DNA from: Lichenicola sp050954785
GTDB taxonomy: Bacteria > Pseudomonadota > Alphaproteobacteria > Acetobacterales > Acetobacteraceae
Assembly (NCBI GenBank): GCA_050954785.1
Contig: JBPBQO010000113.1
Span: 1-25,933, forward strand
Direction: 5' to 3'
Length of the DNA stretch: 25,933 nt
The position numbers were made by a program, and so were the translations under genes. Positions 14,415-22,776 of the stretch are shown here, piece after piece (the first letter of the stretch is position 1; every line of letters begins with the position of its first letter). The notes below the pieces were generated by a model. It saw only the letters and a list, made by a program, of their open reading frames with translations. It made no database searches and was not told the DNA's origin.

Positions 14415-16354
14415 GAGAACCGCCACCAACCGCAGAGCGCCAATGTACCTGCGAGCAGAAACAAGACCAGCGCCGCACCCCGATGCCGGAGCATGTGGTC
14501 GAGGCCGAGGCTGGCATGCCGGCCCGCCGCGAGCAGCGGACCGAGCACGTGTCCCGGGCGAAGCAGGAATCGCGCGCTAAACGGCATGAGCAGAACCGAT
14601 GAACTGCCGGTAAGTGCCACACGCAGGGCGCTCGGCATCGCGGCAGGCCCGATCTGGGTCAGCGGATCACCGAACGGGAGCCAAGCCGGAGGGGGCGCGA
14701 ACCCACCCTCCCAAGCCGGCTCGCGTCGTTCCGGGCGCATGGACAGACGACGCACTGTCCATAGGCAGACTCCCAGCAACGCAAGCAACATCAGCGCCAG
14801 CGGCAATGGCCACAGGACGCTGCCGGAACCCGGAGACACCAGCGCCAGCACCGGCGGAGGATCGGCATCGCCGGACAAGGCGACCAGCCGGGCCGCCTGC
14901 GCCACCAGCCGCAGCCACATGCCCGGCACCAGGCCGATCAGCAGCGGCAACGCCAGCAAGGCCACGGATGCGATTGCCAGGCTGCGCGGGATGTCCTGCG
15001 CCGCCGCACCACGAGGCGTGCGCGGACGGCCCAGAAAGACGATTGCCGCCAACCGCAGCCAGGCGGCAACCGAAACGGCAACCGCGACGACGATCCCGGC
15101 AATGCCGATGGCGCCGGCAACGGACAGCATAGCGTTGCCGAGCCGGCAAGCCGCGAGCATCGATTGCAGCAGCAGCCAGAGCCCGTCGAACCCGCCGGCC
15201 GGCGGCATGAAGGCAAGCATCGACACCGAAGCAAGCACGATCGGCGCGGCGTGGGGCATGGCGGTCGCCAGCCCACCGAGCCGGCCCAGCAGGGTGGTGC
15301 CGGCTTCGTCCTCCACGATACGCGCCAGCCGGAGCATGACAAGGCCGGCCAGGACCTGTATCGGGATCAGCAGCATGGCGGCGTCGAAAGCGGAGGTTCC
15401 CAGCGTCGGCAGGTCGTCGAATCGGGCCAGCAGGCACACGCCGACAGCCGTCACGACGAGGCCGTTCTGCAGGGCAAGCAGTCCGCCGCATGCCGCGCGC
15501 AGACGTCCGGCGGCGAAGGCCCGGAGTCCAGCGGACAAGCTGGTGATCAATCCCAGCGCCATGAGCAGGAGACCCCAGCCGCCCGGTGGTGCGGTGCCGG
15601 CCAGATCGAGCAACAGGCGCAGCAGCAGGAACAGGCCGAGCAGGCTGGCGAACGCCGGAACCGATGCCGGCGCGGCCACGCAGAGCCGGCGCTGCCACCC
15701 GGACCACGGAAACAACCCGAGCAGCGGACCGGTTGCGCCAACCACCAGCAGCGGCAGCAGCACACTGCCGAACCCGGTCTCGATCCCGGCCGTCTCGCCG
15801 CGCAGGAGCATGAAACCGGCATCGGGCAACAACGCGCCGGCCGGGGTGCCGGCGCCAGCAAGCAGGGTACAGGCGGCGACTAGGCAGCAGACGGAAACGA
15901 CCCGGCGGCGTGGCCATCCAGGCGAACCTGCGCCGCGCCCGATCATCAGGATCGACAGCGTGCCGCCGATCGCCAGCAGGAACACATCGCCTGCCAGCAT
16001 GGTCAGGACGATGCATGCAAGCCGGAGCCGGTGCATCGGTAGGACATGGTGTTCGACATCCAGCGACCACTCGGCAAAGAGTGCAGCCAGGAACACTAGC
16101 AACAGGAACATGCACGACAACGCATCGAGTTCCAGGCCACCGCTGCCGCCTTCGAACCCGACAGGCAGTGGCAGGCCGGAGAAGCTGCTGCCACCAAACA
16201 GGCCCAGCGCAGACAGGATGACCCCGAGTGCGGGCAGCAAGATCCGCGGTACGGGGTCGGACGCCGCCGGCCGCAGCACGCCGAGCGTACCGGATGCCGC
16301 CAGGGCAAGCAGCACCAGGACGAGGCCGACGAGGATCAGGAGACTCAGGCTCAC
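14411..16354 (-). CDS. HyfB-like antiporter-type membrane subunit (diverged)
   Basis: This is a 647-aa multi-spanning membrane protein, first gene of the six-gene operon and homologous to hydrogenase-4 component B (NuoL-like). Orthology is supported by MPPAGGFDGLWLLLQ (family PPLNGFVSEWL), by IVFLGRPRTPRG and by the late RREPAWEGGF motif. Residues central to proton pumping are changed. The helix-5 segment usually reading SWEFMSL is IGGTLSI. The helix-7 segment usually reading SKAGLVPLHVWLPxAHPAAP is ATGPLLGLFPWSGWQRRL, so Lys and both His are lost. The helix-8 Lys is also absent. The proposed GTG start at 16354 has only a poor ribosome site. A 118-base gap upstream could hold the operon promoter, but I could not define one. 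Confidence 0.86.
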   Translation of the reverse strand: MSLSLLILVGLVLVLLALAASGTLGVLRPAASDPVPRILLPALGVILSALGLFGGSSFSGLPLPVGFEGGSGGLELDALSCMFLLLVFLAALFAEWSLDVEHHVLPMHRLRLACIVLTMLAGDVFLLAIGGTLSILMIGRGAGSPGWPRRRVVSVCCLVAACTLLAGAGTPAGALLPDAGFMLLRGETAGIETGFGSVLLPLLVVGATGPLLGLFPWSGWQRRLCVAAPASVPAFASLLGLFLLLRLLLDLAGTAPPGGWGLLLMALGLITSLSAGLRAFAAGRLRAACGGLLALQNGLVVTAVGVCLLARFDDLPTLGTSAFDAAMLLIPIQVLAGLVMLRLARIVEDEAGTTLLGRLGGLATAMPHAAPIVLASVSMLAFMPPAGGFDGLWLLLQSMLAACRLGNAMLSVAGAIGIAGIVVAVAVSVAAWLRLAAIVFLGRPRTPRGAAAQDIPRSLAIASVALLALPLLIGLVPGMWLRLVAQAARLVALSGDADPPPVLALVSPGSGSVLWPLPLALMLLALLGVCLWTVRRLSMRPERREPAWEGGFAPPPAWLPFGDPLTQIGPAAMPSALRVALTGSSSVLLMPFSARFLLRPGHVLGPLLAAGRHASLGLDHMLRHRGAALVLFLLAGTLALCGWWRFS

Positions 16355-16472
16355 CTCTTGCGAATGCGAGCGGGCGGAAACGCGTCGCTTGCTGCGAGAT
16401 TACTCTGTCGGCCCGGAACAGGGCCAGCCCACCGGCAACGATTCTGCACCGATCAGGCTGGTTGTGACTGCA

Positions 16473-17333
16473 TCAAAGCATCGCCAGCGGCACCTTGCCG
16501 GGTGGTGGCGGAAAAGCCTGGTCCAGCTCGGCCAAATCCTCAGCCGTCAGGACCAGTGCGGCCGCGGCGGCGTTTTCACGCAGATGGGCGACGTCGCCGG
16601 CCTTGGGGATGCTGATGACGTTCGGGCGCCGGAGCGTCCAGGCGATTGCCACCTGCGCCGGTGTCGCCTCGTGCCGCTGGGCCACGCTGGCCAGGGCCGG
16701 CGAGCGAAGCAGCTTGCCGCCCTGTCCGACCGGCGAATACGCCATCAGCGGGATTCCGTGCTCGACCGAATAGGCCAGCAGGTCATGCTCGATGCCGCGA
16801 TACTCCAGATTATAGAGCACCTGGTCGGTCACGCAGGCGCCGGGCCTGGCAAGGCCGGCGAAGTCGCACATGTCGTCCACATCGAAATTCGAGACGCCCC
16901 AGTGCCGGATCAGGCCCTTGGTGTGCAGTGCCTCGAGCGCCTCTATGGTTTCGGCCAGCGATGTGCCGCCACGCCAGTGCAGAAGATAAAGGTCGATACG
17001 TTCCACCTTGAGCCGCTTCAGGCTGCGCTTGCAGGCGGCCGGTATCCCCTTACGGGTGGCGTTCGACGGCAACACCTTGGTCACCAGATAGACCTGGTCC
17101 CGCATACCCTCGATCGCATCGGCGACCAGTTCCTCGGAAGCGCCGTCGCCATACATCTCGGCCGTGTCGATCAGGCCGAGGCCGAGCTCAATGCCGAGCC
17201 TGAGGCTCTCGATCTCGGCCTTGCGACGATTCGGATCCTCGCCCATCCGCCATGTGCCCTGGCCGAGGCACGGCACGTGCGAACCGTCGGCCAGCCTGAC
17301 CTGGCGTAACGACGGTGTCCGAATTTCAGTCAT
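16473..17333 (-). CDS. Aldo/keto reductase
   Basis: This is an NADPH-dependent carbonyl reductase of the aldo/keto reductase superfamily, 286 aa, soluble TIM barrel. The catalytic tetrad is complete: Asp56 and Tyr61 in IDTAEMYG, Lys86 in VTKVLP and His119 in LLHWRG. Further markers are WGVSNFD, the NLEYRGIE substrate-side segment and the cofactor region VISIPKAGDVAHLREN, where family members have IPGTS/IPKA. The pattern resembles YeaE-type reductases with broad methylglyoxal/aldehyde activity; the true substrate is unknown. ATG at 17333 overlaps the end of the small acidic gene by 8 bases, so the two are probably co-translated. Confidence 0.93.
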   Translation of the reverse strand: MTEIRTPSLRQVRLADGSHVPCLGQGTWRMGEDPNRRKAEIESLRLGIELGLGLIDTAEMYGDGASEELVADAIEGMRDQVYLVTKVLPSNATRKGIPAACKRSLKRLKVERIDLYLLHWRGGTSLAETIEALEALHTKGLIRHWGVSNFDVDDMCDFAGLARPGACVTDQVLYNLEYRGIEHDLLAYSVEHGIPLMAYSPVGQGGKLLRSPALASVAQRHEATPAQVAIAWTLRRPNVISIPKAGDVAHLRENAAAAALVLTAEDLAELDQAFPPPPGKVPLAML

Positions 17334-17517
17334 GGTCCGCGTCTTTGGGTTGACCGGCGGTCTCACCCTCTATTCTCTCGGACGAGGGCGAGCCCATCGC
17401 CTCGCCCTGGCTGATCTCGTCCGGAACGCCGTTGGTCATACCCGGCTGATTGACGTCCTTGTGTGATTTGGGTGGTTCACCCTCGGTCGTAAGACCCTTG
17501 TCTTCGGTATCGGCCAT
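17326..17517 (-). CDS. Small acidic hydrophilic protein, function unknown
   Basis: This is a 63-aa protein, strongly hydrophilic and rich in Glu, Asp, Gly, Pro and Ser, with no hydrophobic core; it is probably disordered. It is supported by a plausible ribosome site (GGGAAACGG just upstream), by its position 27 bases after the glycosyltransferase stop, and by an 8-base overlap with the aldo/keto reductase start. Such composition is seen in small stress-associated proteins of alphaproteobacteria, but I cannot name a family. The reading is uncertain because of its short length. Confidence 0.55.
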   Translation of the reverse strand: MADTEDKGLTTEGEPPKSHKDVNQPGMTNGVPDEISQGEAMGSPSSERIEGETAGQPKDADHD

Positions 17518-17544
17518 CGTCCGTTTCCCGTCTGTGGCGGAGAC

Positions 17545-18549
17545 TCAAACCTCTTCGCAGGCATTCGGTTGCCGCGGCCCGGCGGCGCTATATCGCTCGA
17601 CCAGGTAGAGCGGCCGGTGCTTGGTTTCGTTGAAGATCCGGCCAAGATATTCTCCGATCACGCCAAGCGTCATCAGTTGTACGCCACCCAGGAACAGCAC
17701 CACGGCCATCAGGCTTGGGTAGCCGGGAACATGATTGCCGAACATCAGGGTGCGCACGACCAGTTGCCCACCGAACAGCAGCGCGAACAGCGCCACAACG
17801 AGGCCGGCGTAGGTGGCGATCTTGAGCGGCACCACGGTGAAGGACGTGATGCCCTCGATCGCCAGGTTCCACAGCGACCAGTAGCTCCAGCTCGTTTCGC
17901 CGGCCGCTCTCGCCGCCCGGACATAGGGGACGGCAACGCTGGGGAAGCCGACCCAGGCGAACAGGCCCTTCATGAAGCGGTGATGCTCGCGGAGCTGCAG
18001 CAACGCATCCAGCGCCCGCCTTCCAACCAGCCGGAAGTCGCCGGTGTCCCGGGGCAGCAGCACCCGACCGCCGAGACGCTGCATGAGCCGGTAGAATCCA
18101 TGCGCGGTGGTACGCTTGGTCCAGCTGTCGCCGGAACGGGCGGCACGCTGGGCATAGACCATCTCGAAGCCCTCCCGCCATTGCGCCACCAGCAGTGGAA
18201 TCACCTCGGGCGGGTCCTGCAGGTCGGCATCGATCACAATGACCGCGCCGGTGGCCGACGCATGATCCAGGCCGGCGGTGAGCGCGATCTCCTTGCCGAA
18301 ATTACGCGACAGGTTGAGCAGGCCGGCATGCGGGTCGCGCAGGACCAGCGCCTCGATCACCGGCAGCGTAAGGTCGCGGCTGCCGTCATTCACATACAAT
18401 ACGTTCCAGCTCTCGCCGATCGCGGACATGACCGAGGACAGCCGCGCGTGGAACTCGAGCAGGCCGGCGCTTTCGTTGAAGCACGGGACGACAACGCTCA
18501 GGATGGGTTGGCCAGGCAGCGCCACAAGCGCCTCGACGTCAGCCGGCAC
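17545..18549 (-). CDS. GT2 family glycosyltransferase, GtrB/ArnC-like
   Basis: This is a membrane-anchored glycosyltransferase of 334 aa, expected to load a sugar from a nucleotide donor onto undecaprenyl phosphate on the cytosolic face. The GT-A domain shows VVVPCFNES (19-27), VNDGSRD (53-59), RNFGKE (82-87) and the DADLQDPPE metal/donor motif at 107-115, then RDTGDFRL. Two C-terminal transmembrane helices follow (KIATYAGLVVALFALLFGG and MAVVLFLGGVQLMTLGVIG), ending with EYLGRIFNETKHRP, typical of the GtrB/ArnC/DPM1 group. The GTG at 18549 overlaps the holC stop by 11 bases and gives a family-sized protein. The sugar is unknown; no flippase or GtrA-like gene is adjacent. Confidence 0.92.
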   Translation of the reverse strand: MPADVEALVALPGQPILSVVVPCFNESAGLLEFHARLSSVMSAIGESWNVLYVNDGSRDLTLPVIEALVLRDPHAGLLNLSRNFGKEIALTAGLDHASATGAVIVIDADLQDPPEVIPLLVAQWREGFEMVYAQRAARSGDSWTKRTTAHGFYRLMQRLGGRVLLPRDTGDFRLVGRRALDALLQLREHHRFMKGLFAWVGFPSVAVPYVRAARAAGETSWSYWSLWNLAIEGITSFTVVPLKIATYAGLVVALFALLFGGQLVVRTLMFGNHVPGYPSLMAVVLFLGGVQLMTLGVIGEYLGRIFNETKHRPLYLVERYSAAGPRQPNACEEV

Positions 18550-18985
18550 GGGTCCAGCCTTTCGGGTCCTGTTTCCAGTAGGCGAGCGTGTGTCCAGCGG
18601 CCTTGGCTTCGGTCCAGCGCAGCCTGGCGGCGGCCACGGCACTCGGTTCGTTGCCGTCGAACAGGTCGAACAGCCGCTCGAACGTCGCGGTGTCCGCAGC
18701 CTGCACGCCGTCCAGCAGGAACAGGTAGGTAGCGCCGTTCGGCACCTCGTCGCCACTGGTGATCCAGACCGGCTGCAACGGCGCGTCGCCCGTCTTCGCC
18801 GTACCGTGCGGCAGCCAGATCGGCTCGGGTGCACGCCAGAGTGCTGCGTCCAGCGCCTCGACGCGCGCAGCATCCCGGCATCGCACCAGGGCACGTTTGC
18901 CGGCCGCCAGGGTGCGGCCGAGCAACGCCGGGAGGCTGTCGTCGGCCGACGATCGGGTGAGGTGGTAGAAACCGATCTCGGTCAT
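18539..18985 (-). CDS. holC: DNA polymerase III subunit chi
   Basis: Chi links the polymerase III clamp loader to single-stranded-DNA-binding protein. The 148-aa protein begins MTEIGFYHLTRSSADDSLPALLGRTLAAGKRALVR, the family's N-terminal pattern. It continues with LDAALW, WLPHG, QPVWITS and ATYLFLLDG, then FDGNEPSAVAAARLRW and the TLAYWKQD C-terminal motif, all typical of HolC. The start is placed at the ATG at 18985 to match the family; an ATG five codons upstream is possible. Its stop overlaps the glycosyltransferase start. In many alphaproteobacteria holC follows a leucyl aminopeptidase gene; that neighbour is absent here. Confidence 0.93.
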   Translation of the reverse strand: MTEIGFYHLTRSSADDSLPALLGRTLAAGKRALVRCRDAARVEALDAALWRAPEPIWLPHGTAKTGDAPLQPVWITSGDEVPNGATYLFLLDGVQAADTATFERLFDLFDGNEPSAVAAARLRWTEAKAAGHTLAYWKQDPKGWTRAG

Positions 18986-19168
18986 GCGCGGCCGATCCAT
19001 GCAGCCAGGCGGAACCGAACATCGTGCCGGACATACGACCCGGTTGCCACGGATCCGCCTTGTCCCTGCCGAACTTCCACCATGGCAGCCGTGTTACCTC
19101 CCGCAAGTCCAGTCGGTTCATGTCGGAGCCGGCTACCGTCACCAGGGCTTCGCCAGAGGAAAAAGATC

Positions 19169-19531
19169 ATGTCAAACCCGTCCGGCATCCGTTTGGCGAG
19201 TGCTGCATTGCTGATTGCGGCGCCTCTGTTGTCGCAGGCAGTTCCGAGACCCGCATGGGCCGGCCCGGCCAGTCCCGATTCCGCACCTGAGTCCGAAGTG
19301 ACCAGCGGCCAGCGGGTGACCGGTCATACCAGGACGCACAAGGCACACTCGGTCAAGACGAGTCCGGAGCAGCCGGCGCCGGCGACCGCCCAGAAAATTC
19401 CTCCGTCCGAGCGGCTTCCCGATGAGCCGAACCAGGTAAAAGATCAGGTGGCCCCGGTTCCCGATGCCCCTGTCAAGCCGGGCAGCCGTCCGGCACCCGG
19501 GGCCGATACACCGAAGCCGGGCAACGGCTGA
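19169..19531 (+). CDS. Proline-rich exported protein, function unknown
   Basis: This is a 120-aa protein with a clear signal peptide (ASAALLIAAPLLSQA, likely cleaved after Ala31 in PAWA). The mature part is hydrophilic and rich in Pro, Ser, Ala and Lys, with no predicted fold, and ends PGADTPKPGNG. It probably lies in the periplasm or spans the cell wall space. AGAGGA at 19154-19159 gives a good ribosome site and decides this ATG over longer in-frame readings that would run antisense through holC. It is divergent from holC across 183 bases in which I recognise no promoter. I know no family for it. Confidence 0.72.
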   Translation: MSNPSGIRLASAALLIAAPLLSQAVPRPAWAGPASPDSAPESEVTSGQRVTGHTRTHKAHSVKTSPEQPAPATAQKIPPSERLPDEPNQVKDQVAPVPDAPVKPGSRPAPGADTPKPGNG

Positions 19532-19643
19532 TCCACCCCGCCTGCCGATCCTGGTGGTTTCGCCGGCGGACGATCGCCGCGTTCAAGCATCTGTCGCGTT
19601 ATTTTATCGTTTCAGCTATGCATCGTACCAACCCTGAGAGACG

Positions 19644-22600
19644 ATGCAAACTGCCTTGCCGATGTGCCCGGACCTGCCCGACGATGATGCTGGTTGGGCC
19701 ATACACGTGCGTCTGAAGCGGACGCACGTTGGCTCCTGCAGGCTCGACGCGTGGCTGTCGACGATCATCATGGCACTTTTGCTGCCAATCATGGTGATGC
19801 TCGCCGGCAGTCCGGCGGCACAGGCGCAACGGCTGACCTTTCGCCAGTATTCACAGGACCAGGGACTGGCGAACCTTGGCCTGCAATGCCTGAACCAGGA
19901 CCGGTCGGGGTTCGTGCTCGTGTGCACCGAAAATGGCGCGGCACGCTACGACGGCCGTGAATTTGAGCCGTTCGGCACCGAACAGGGGCTACCCGGGCAA
20001 GGCCTTGTCTACGACATGGAGGTGGCGGCCGACGGGCGACTGTTCGTCGTGTTCAGCAACGGCGTCTATGTCTCCGCGCCCACCGATCCGGCCAATCCGT
20101 CCGCGCGCGGGCACTTTACGGCACTGCAGAGCGACGCCGGCCCGATCGAGATCAACGTGGCCCATTCTTCGGCGATGCTCGGCAACGACCTGCTTCTGGT
20201 CGAGCGCGGGCAACTCAGGATCGGGCGAGCCTCTTCGGGGGATGCACCGGGCTCTATACCGAGGCTGACCTCCTATTTCAGCCCGGCGATGATCGCGCAC
20301 GATCCGGCGCTGGCGCATATCGTTTCCATTGCGATCACTCCCGATGGGATCTGGCTCGGCTGCGGCGACGGTGAGGCGTGTCACGTCGTCACGAGCAGCA
20401 GCGGCACGATCCGGAGCGTTACGGTATTCGGCCCGACGGATGGCCTGCCCAAGCGCCAATGGGCAGCCTTCCTGCGTGACCGCCATGGAACCCTCTGGGC
20501 TCGATCGCTCGACCTGATCGCCCGGCTCGGACCGGGAAGCAGCCAGTTCACGGTCGAGGAAATTCCGGGCGGACCAGGGCGATATGCCGGTCACACCGAC
20601 CGCCTGGTGCTGATCGAGGCCCCTTCCGGCCATGTCCTGACCCAGGGCCGGACCGGACTGCTTATACATAAAGGTGGTGTGTGGCGCACGCTCAATCTGG
20701 TTCAGGGCGTTCCCGAAGGCGAGATCGTGGCGATCATGTTCGACCGCGAAGGGTCGCTCTGGTTCGCGGTACGCGCTCAGGGCGTGTTCCGCGGCGTAGG
20801 CATCGGCGAATGGGAGAACTGGACCCGTAACGACGGCCTGTCGGACAATGTGATTTGGCAGATGTCGCGCTCCGGAGCCGGACCACTTTGGGCTGCGACC
20901 GAAGGCGGCACCGATGCGCTGGCCACGAACCAGCAACTATCCCAGTCCCTGACCCACCTGAACGGGTCGGGATACGTGGTCGCGGTCACGCCCCTCGGCC
21001 GGGTTTGGCGTGCCACGCTGGATGGCATCGTAAGCCGGTTCGATCCGGCGACCAGGATCAATTCCGTCGTCGCCGACCTGCCTCCGGCCTACAAAATGTA
21101 CCTGGACCCGCCCGGGACGAACCACCCGCGCCACCTCTGGTTGGCTACACGCGAGGGCGTCTACAAGGTGGATGATCCCGATGCTGTACCGGCCATCCCG
21201 CCGGTGCACATCGACGGCGTCTCCGGCCGTGTCTACGACCTCACCTATGGGCTGGACGGCACGATCTGGGTGATATCCGCCCACGAGCTGCTGCATCAGG
21301 AGGCCGATGGCACCATGCGGAGCGTGCTGTCGACCGGGAACGGGATAAATCCGAGCCCGAGCGCACTCGCATTTGCGCCTGACGGCACTCTATGGCTCGG
21401 CAGCGGGATCGCCGGAATACAGCGGCTGCACCTCGATCATGACCGCGTGGTGTCGATCGACACGATCGCAATGCCGATGCTCGGCTCGAACAACGTCCTG
21501 TTCCTGCGCCGGGACCGTCGCGGCTGGATGTGGGTCGGCGGCGATCGCGGGCTCGATATCTGGAACCCCCGGGAGAGCAGGGACGGAAGCAGCATCGACC
21601 AGGGCTGGCACCATCTCGACGAGGAAGACGGGCTGCTGTCGAACGACCTCGACGAAGGCTCGATGTTCGAGGATCCGGATGGATCGCTCTGGTTCGGCAC
21701 CGGACATGGCATTTCGCACCTGCTCGATCCGGTTCCGGTCCTGGTCTCGTTGCCGCTGCATCCGGTGATCACCTCGGTATTGCTCGGGCATCGCACGCTG
21801 CCGGCAGGCACGGTTGCATGGTCGCACGATCCGCTGGTGGTACGGTTCAGCGCGCTCGACTATCGCGACGAGCGCTGGGTGCGGTTCCGCTACAAACTGA
21901 CGGGCGTCGATCGCGACTGGGTCGACACGGCCGAGCGTGAAGTTCGCTATCCCGAGTTGCCTCCGGGACACCTGACGTTCAGCGTCATGGCCTACGATCC
22001 ATTGAAGCGCCGGACGTCGGCACCGACCTCGTTCGACATCATGGTCCAGGCACCCTGGTGGCGGACCGGGCTATTCCTGATTGCCTGCGCCCTCGCCTTC
22101 TGTGCCCTGGCCATGTCGATCTGGAGGTTGCGGATGAGCTACCTGCTCGGGCGGCAACGGCAACTCGAGGCGCTGGTGGCGGAGCGAACCAGGGAGATCG
22201 AGCACGCCAGGGCGGTACTGTTCGAGCAGGCGACACGGGACAGCCTGACCGGTCTGCTCAACCGGCCGGCAACGATGCAGGCCTTCGACCAGGCGATCGA
22301 GCGGGCGAACCTCAATGGTGCTCCATTGGCGATTGCGCTGATCGACCTCGACCATTTCAAGTCGATCAACGACCGGTTCGGTCATCTGGGTGGCGACGAT
22401 GTGCTGCGCGAGATTGCACGGCGGCTCAAGAACGCACTGCAGACAGATGAATGTGCCGGCCGTTACGGCGGCGAGGAACTGGTGCTGATCCTGCCCGACG
22501 AAGCCCGTTCGCCGGGCGGGCGGACGCAGCAGTTGCGCGCGGCGATGGTCGAAGCGCCGATCGCCGTCGAGGGCAGCAGCATCTCAGTGACCTGCAGCGT

Positions 22601-22739
22601 CGGCGTATCGTGGTATCGCCACGGCGACACGTCCGAGACATTGCTCAGGCGGGCGGACCAATACCTCTACATCGCCAAGAATTCAGGGCGGGACCGGATA
22701 GAACTCGAACCCGACCAGGATCGCGTGAAAGCCTCCTGA
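19644..22739 (+). CDS. Periplasmic beta-propeller sensor diguanylate cyclase (Reg_prop, Y_Y_Y, GGDEF)
   Basis: This is a 1031-aa membrane signalling protein that should make cyclic di-GMP from two GTP. A signal/anchor segment lies at about 38-61 (ending AQA). Residues 62 to about 720 contain repeated propeller motifs such as QDQGL, DRSGFVLVCTENGAARYDG, DREGSLWFAV, NDGLSDNVIWQM and EDPDGSLWFGTGHGI. A Y_Y_Y domain (about 730-800) precedes a transmembrane helix (about 807-828) and a short coiled coil (LEALVAERTREIEHAR). The C-terminal GGDEF domain shows DSLTGLLNR and an active-type GGEEL at 942-946. The usual inhibitory RxxD before it reads QTDE, so feedback inhibition may be lost. The first 37 residues may be overcalled; an ATG at 19770 is within the signal segment. 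The ligand sensed is unknown. Confidence 0.93.
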   Translation: MQTALPMCPDLPDDDAGWAIHVRLKRTHVGSCRLDAWLSTIIMALLLPIMVMLAGSPAAQAQRLTFRQYSQDQGLANLGLQCLNQDRSGFVLVCTENGAARYDGREFEPFGTEQGLPGQGLVYDMEVAADGRLFVVFSNGVYVSAPTDPANPSARGHFTALQSDAGPIEINVAHSSAMLGNDLLLVERGQLRIGRASSGDAPGSIPRLTSYFSPAMIAHDPALAHIVSIAITPDGIWLGCGDGEACHVVTSSSGTIRSVTVFGPTDGLPKRQWAAFLRDRHGTLWARSLDLIARLGPGSSQFTVEEIPGGPGRYAGHTDRLVLIEAPSGHVLTQGRTGLLIHKGGVWRTLNLVQGVPEGEIVAIMFDREGSLWFAVRAQGVFRGVGIGEWENWTRNDGLSDNVIWQMSRSGAGPLWAATEGGTDALATNQQLSQSLTHLNGSGYVVAVTPLGRVWRATLDGIVSRFDPATRINSVVADLPPAYKMYLDPPGTNHPRHLWLATREGVYKVDDPDAVPAIPPVHIDGVSGRVYDLTYGLDGTIWVISAHELLHQEADGTMRSVLSTGNGINPSPSALAFAPDGTLWLGSGIAGIQRLHLDHDRVVSIDTIAMPMLGSNNVLFLRRDRRGWMWVGGDRGLDIWNPRESRDGSSIDQGWHHLDEEDGLLSNDLDEGSMFEDPDGSLWFGTGHGISHLLDPVPVLVSLPLHPVITSVLLGHRTLPAGTVAWSHDPLVVRFSALDYRDERWVRFRYKLTGVDRDWVDTAEREVRYPELPPGHLTFSVMAYDPLKRRTSAPTSFDIMVQAPWWRTGLFLIACALAFCALAMSIWRLRMSYLLGRQRQLEALVAERTREIEHARAVLFEQATRDSLTGLLNRPATMQAFDQAIERANLNGAPLAIALIDLDHFKSINDRFGHLGGDDVLREIARRLKNALQTDECAGRYGGEELVLILPDEARSPGGRTQQLRAAMVEAPIAVEGSSISVTCSVGVSWYRHGDTSETLLRRADQYLYIAKNSGRDRIELEPDQDRVKAS

Positions 22740-22776
22740 GGCACCGGTCGAGACCCGGAGTCGAACCGGCGGTGAG

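Noticed and set aside
9430..16354. A functional [NiFe] hydrogenase or formate hydrogenlyase
   Set aside because: The large subunit lacks all Ni-Fe cysteines, and there is no ferredoxin-type subunit, formate dehydrogenase or maturation gene in the window.
14493..17309. Very long plus-strand open frame opposite the HyfB-like and aldo/keto reductase genes
   Set aside because: It lies antisense to two well-supported genes. Its translation is dominated by Arg, Pro, Ser and Ala with no motif. Long antisense frames are expected at this GC content.
18278..19531. A 417-residue version of the proline-rich exported protein
   Set aside because: The upstream part is antisense to the glycosyltransferase and holC. 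The ATG at 19169 has a good ribosome site and begins a clean signal peptide.
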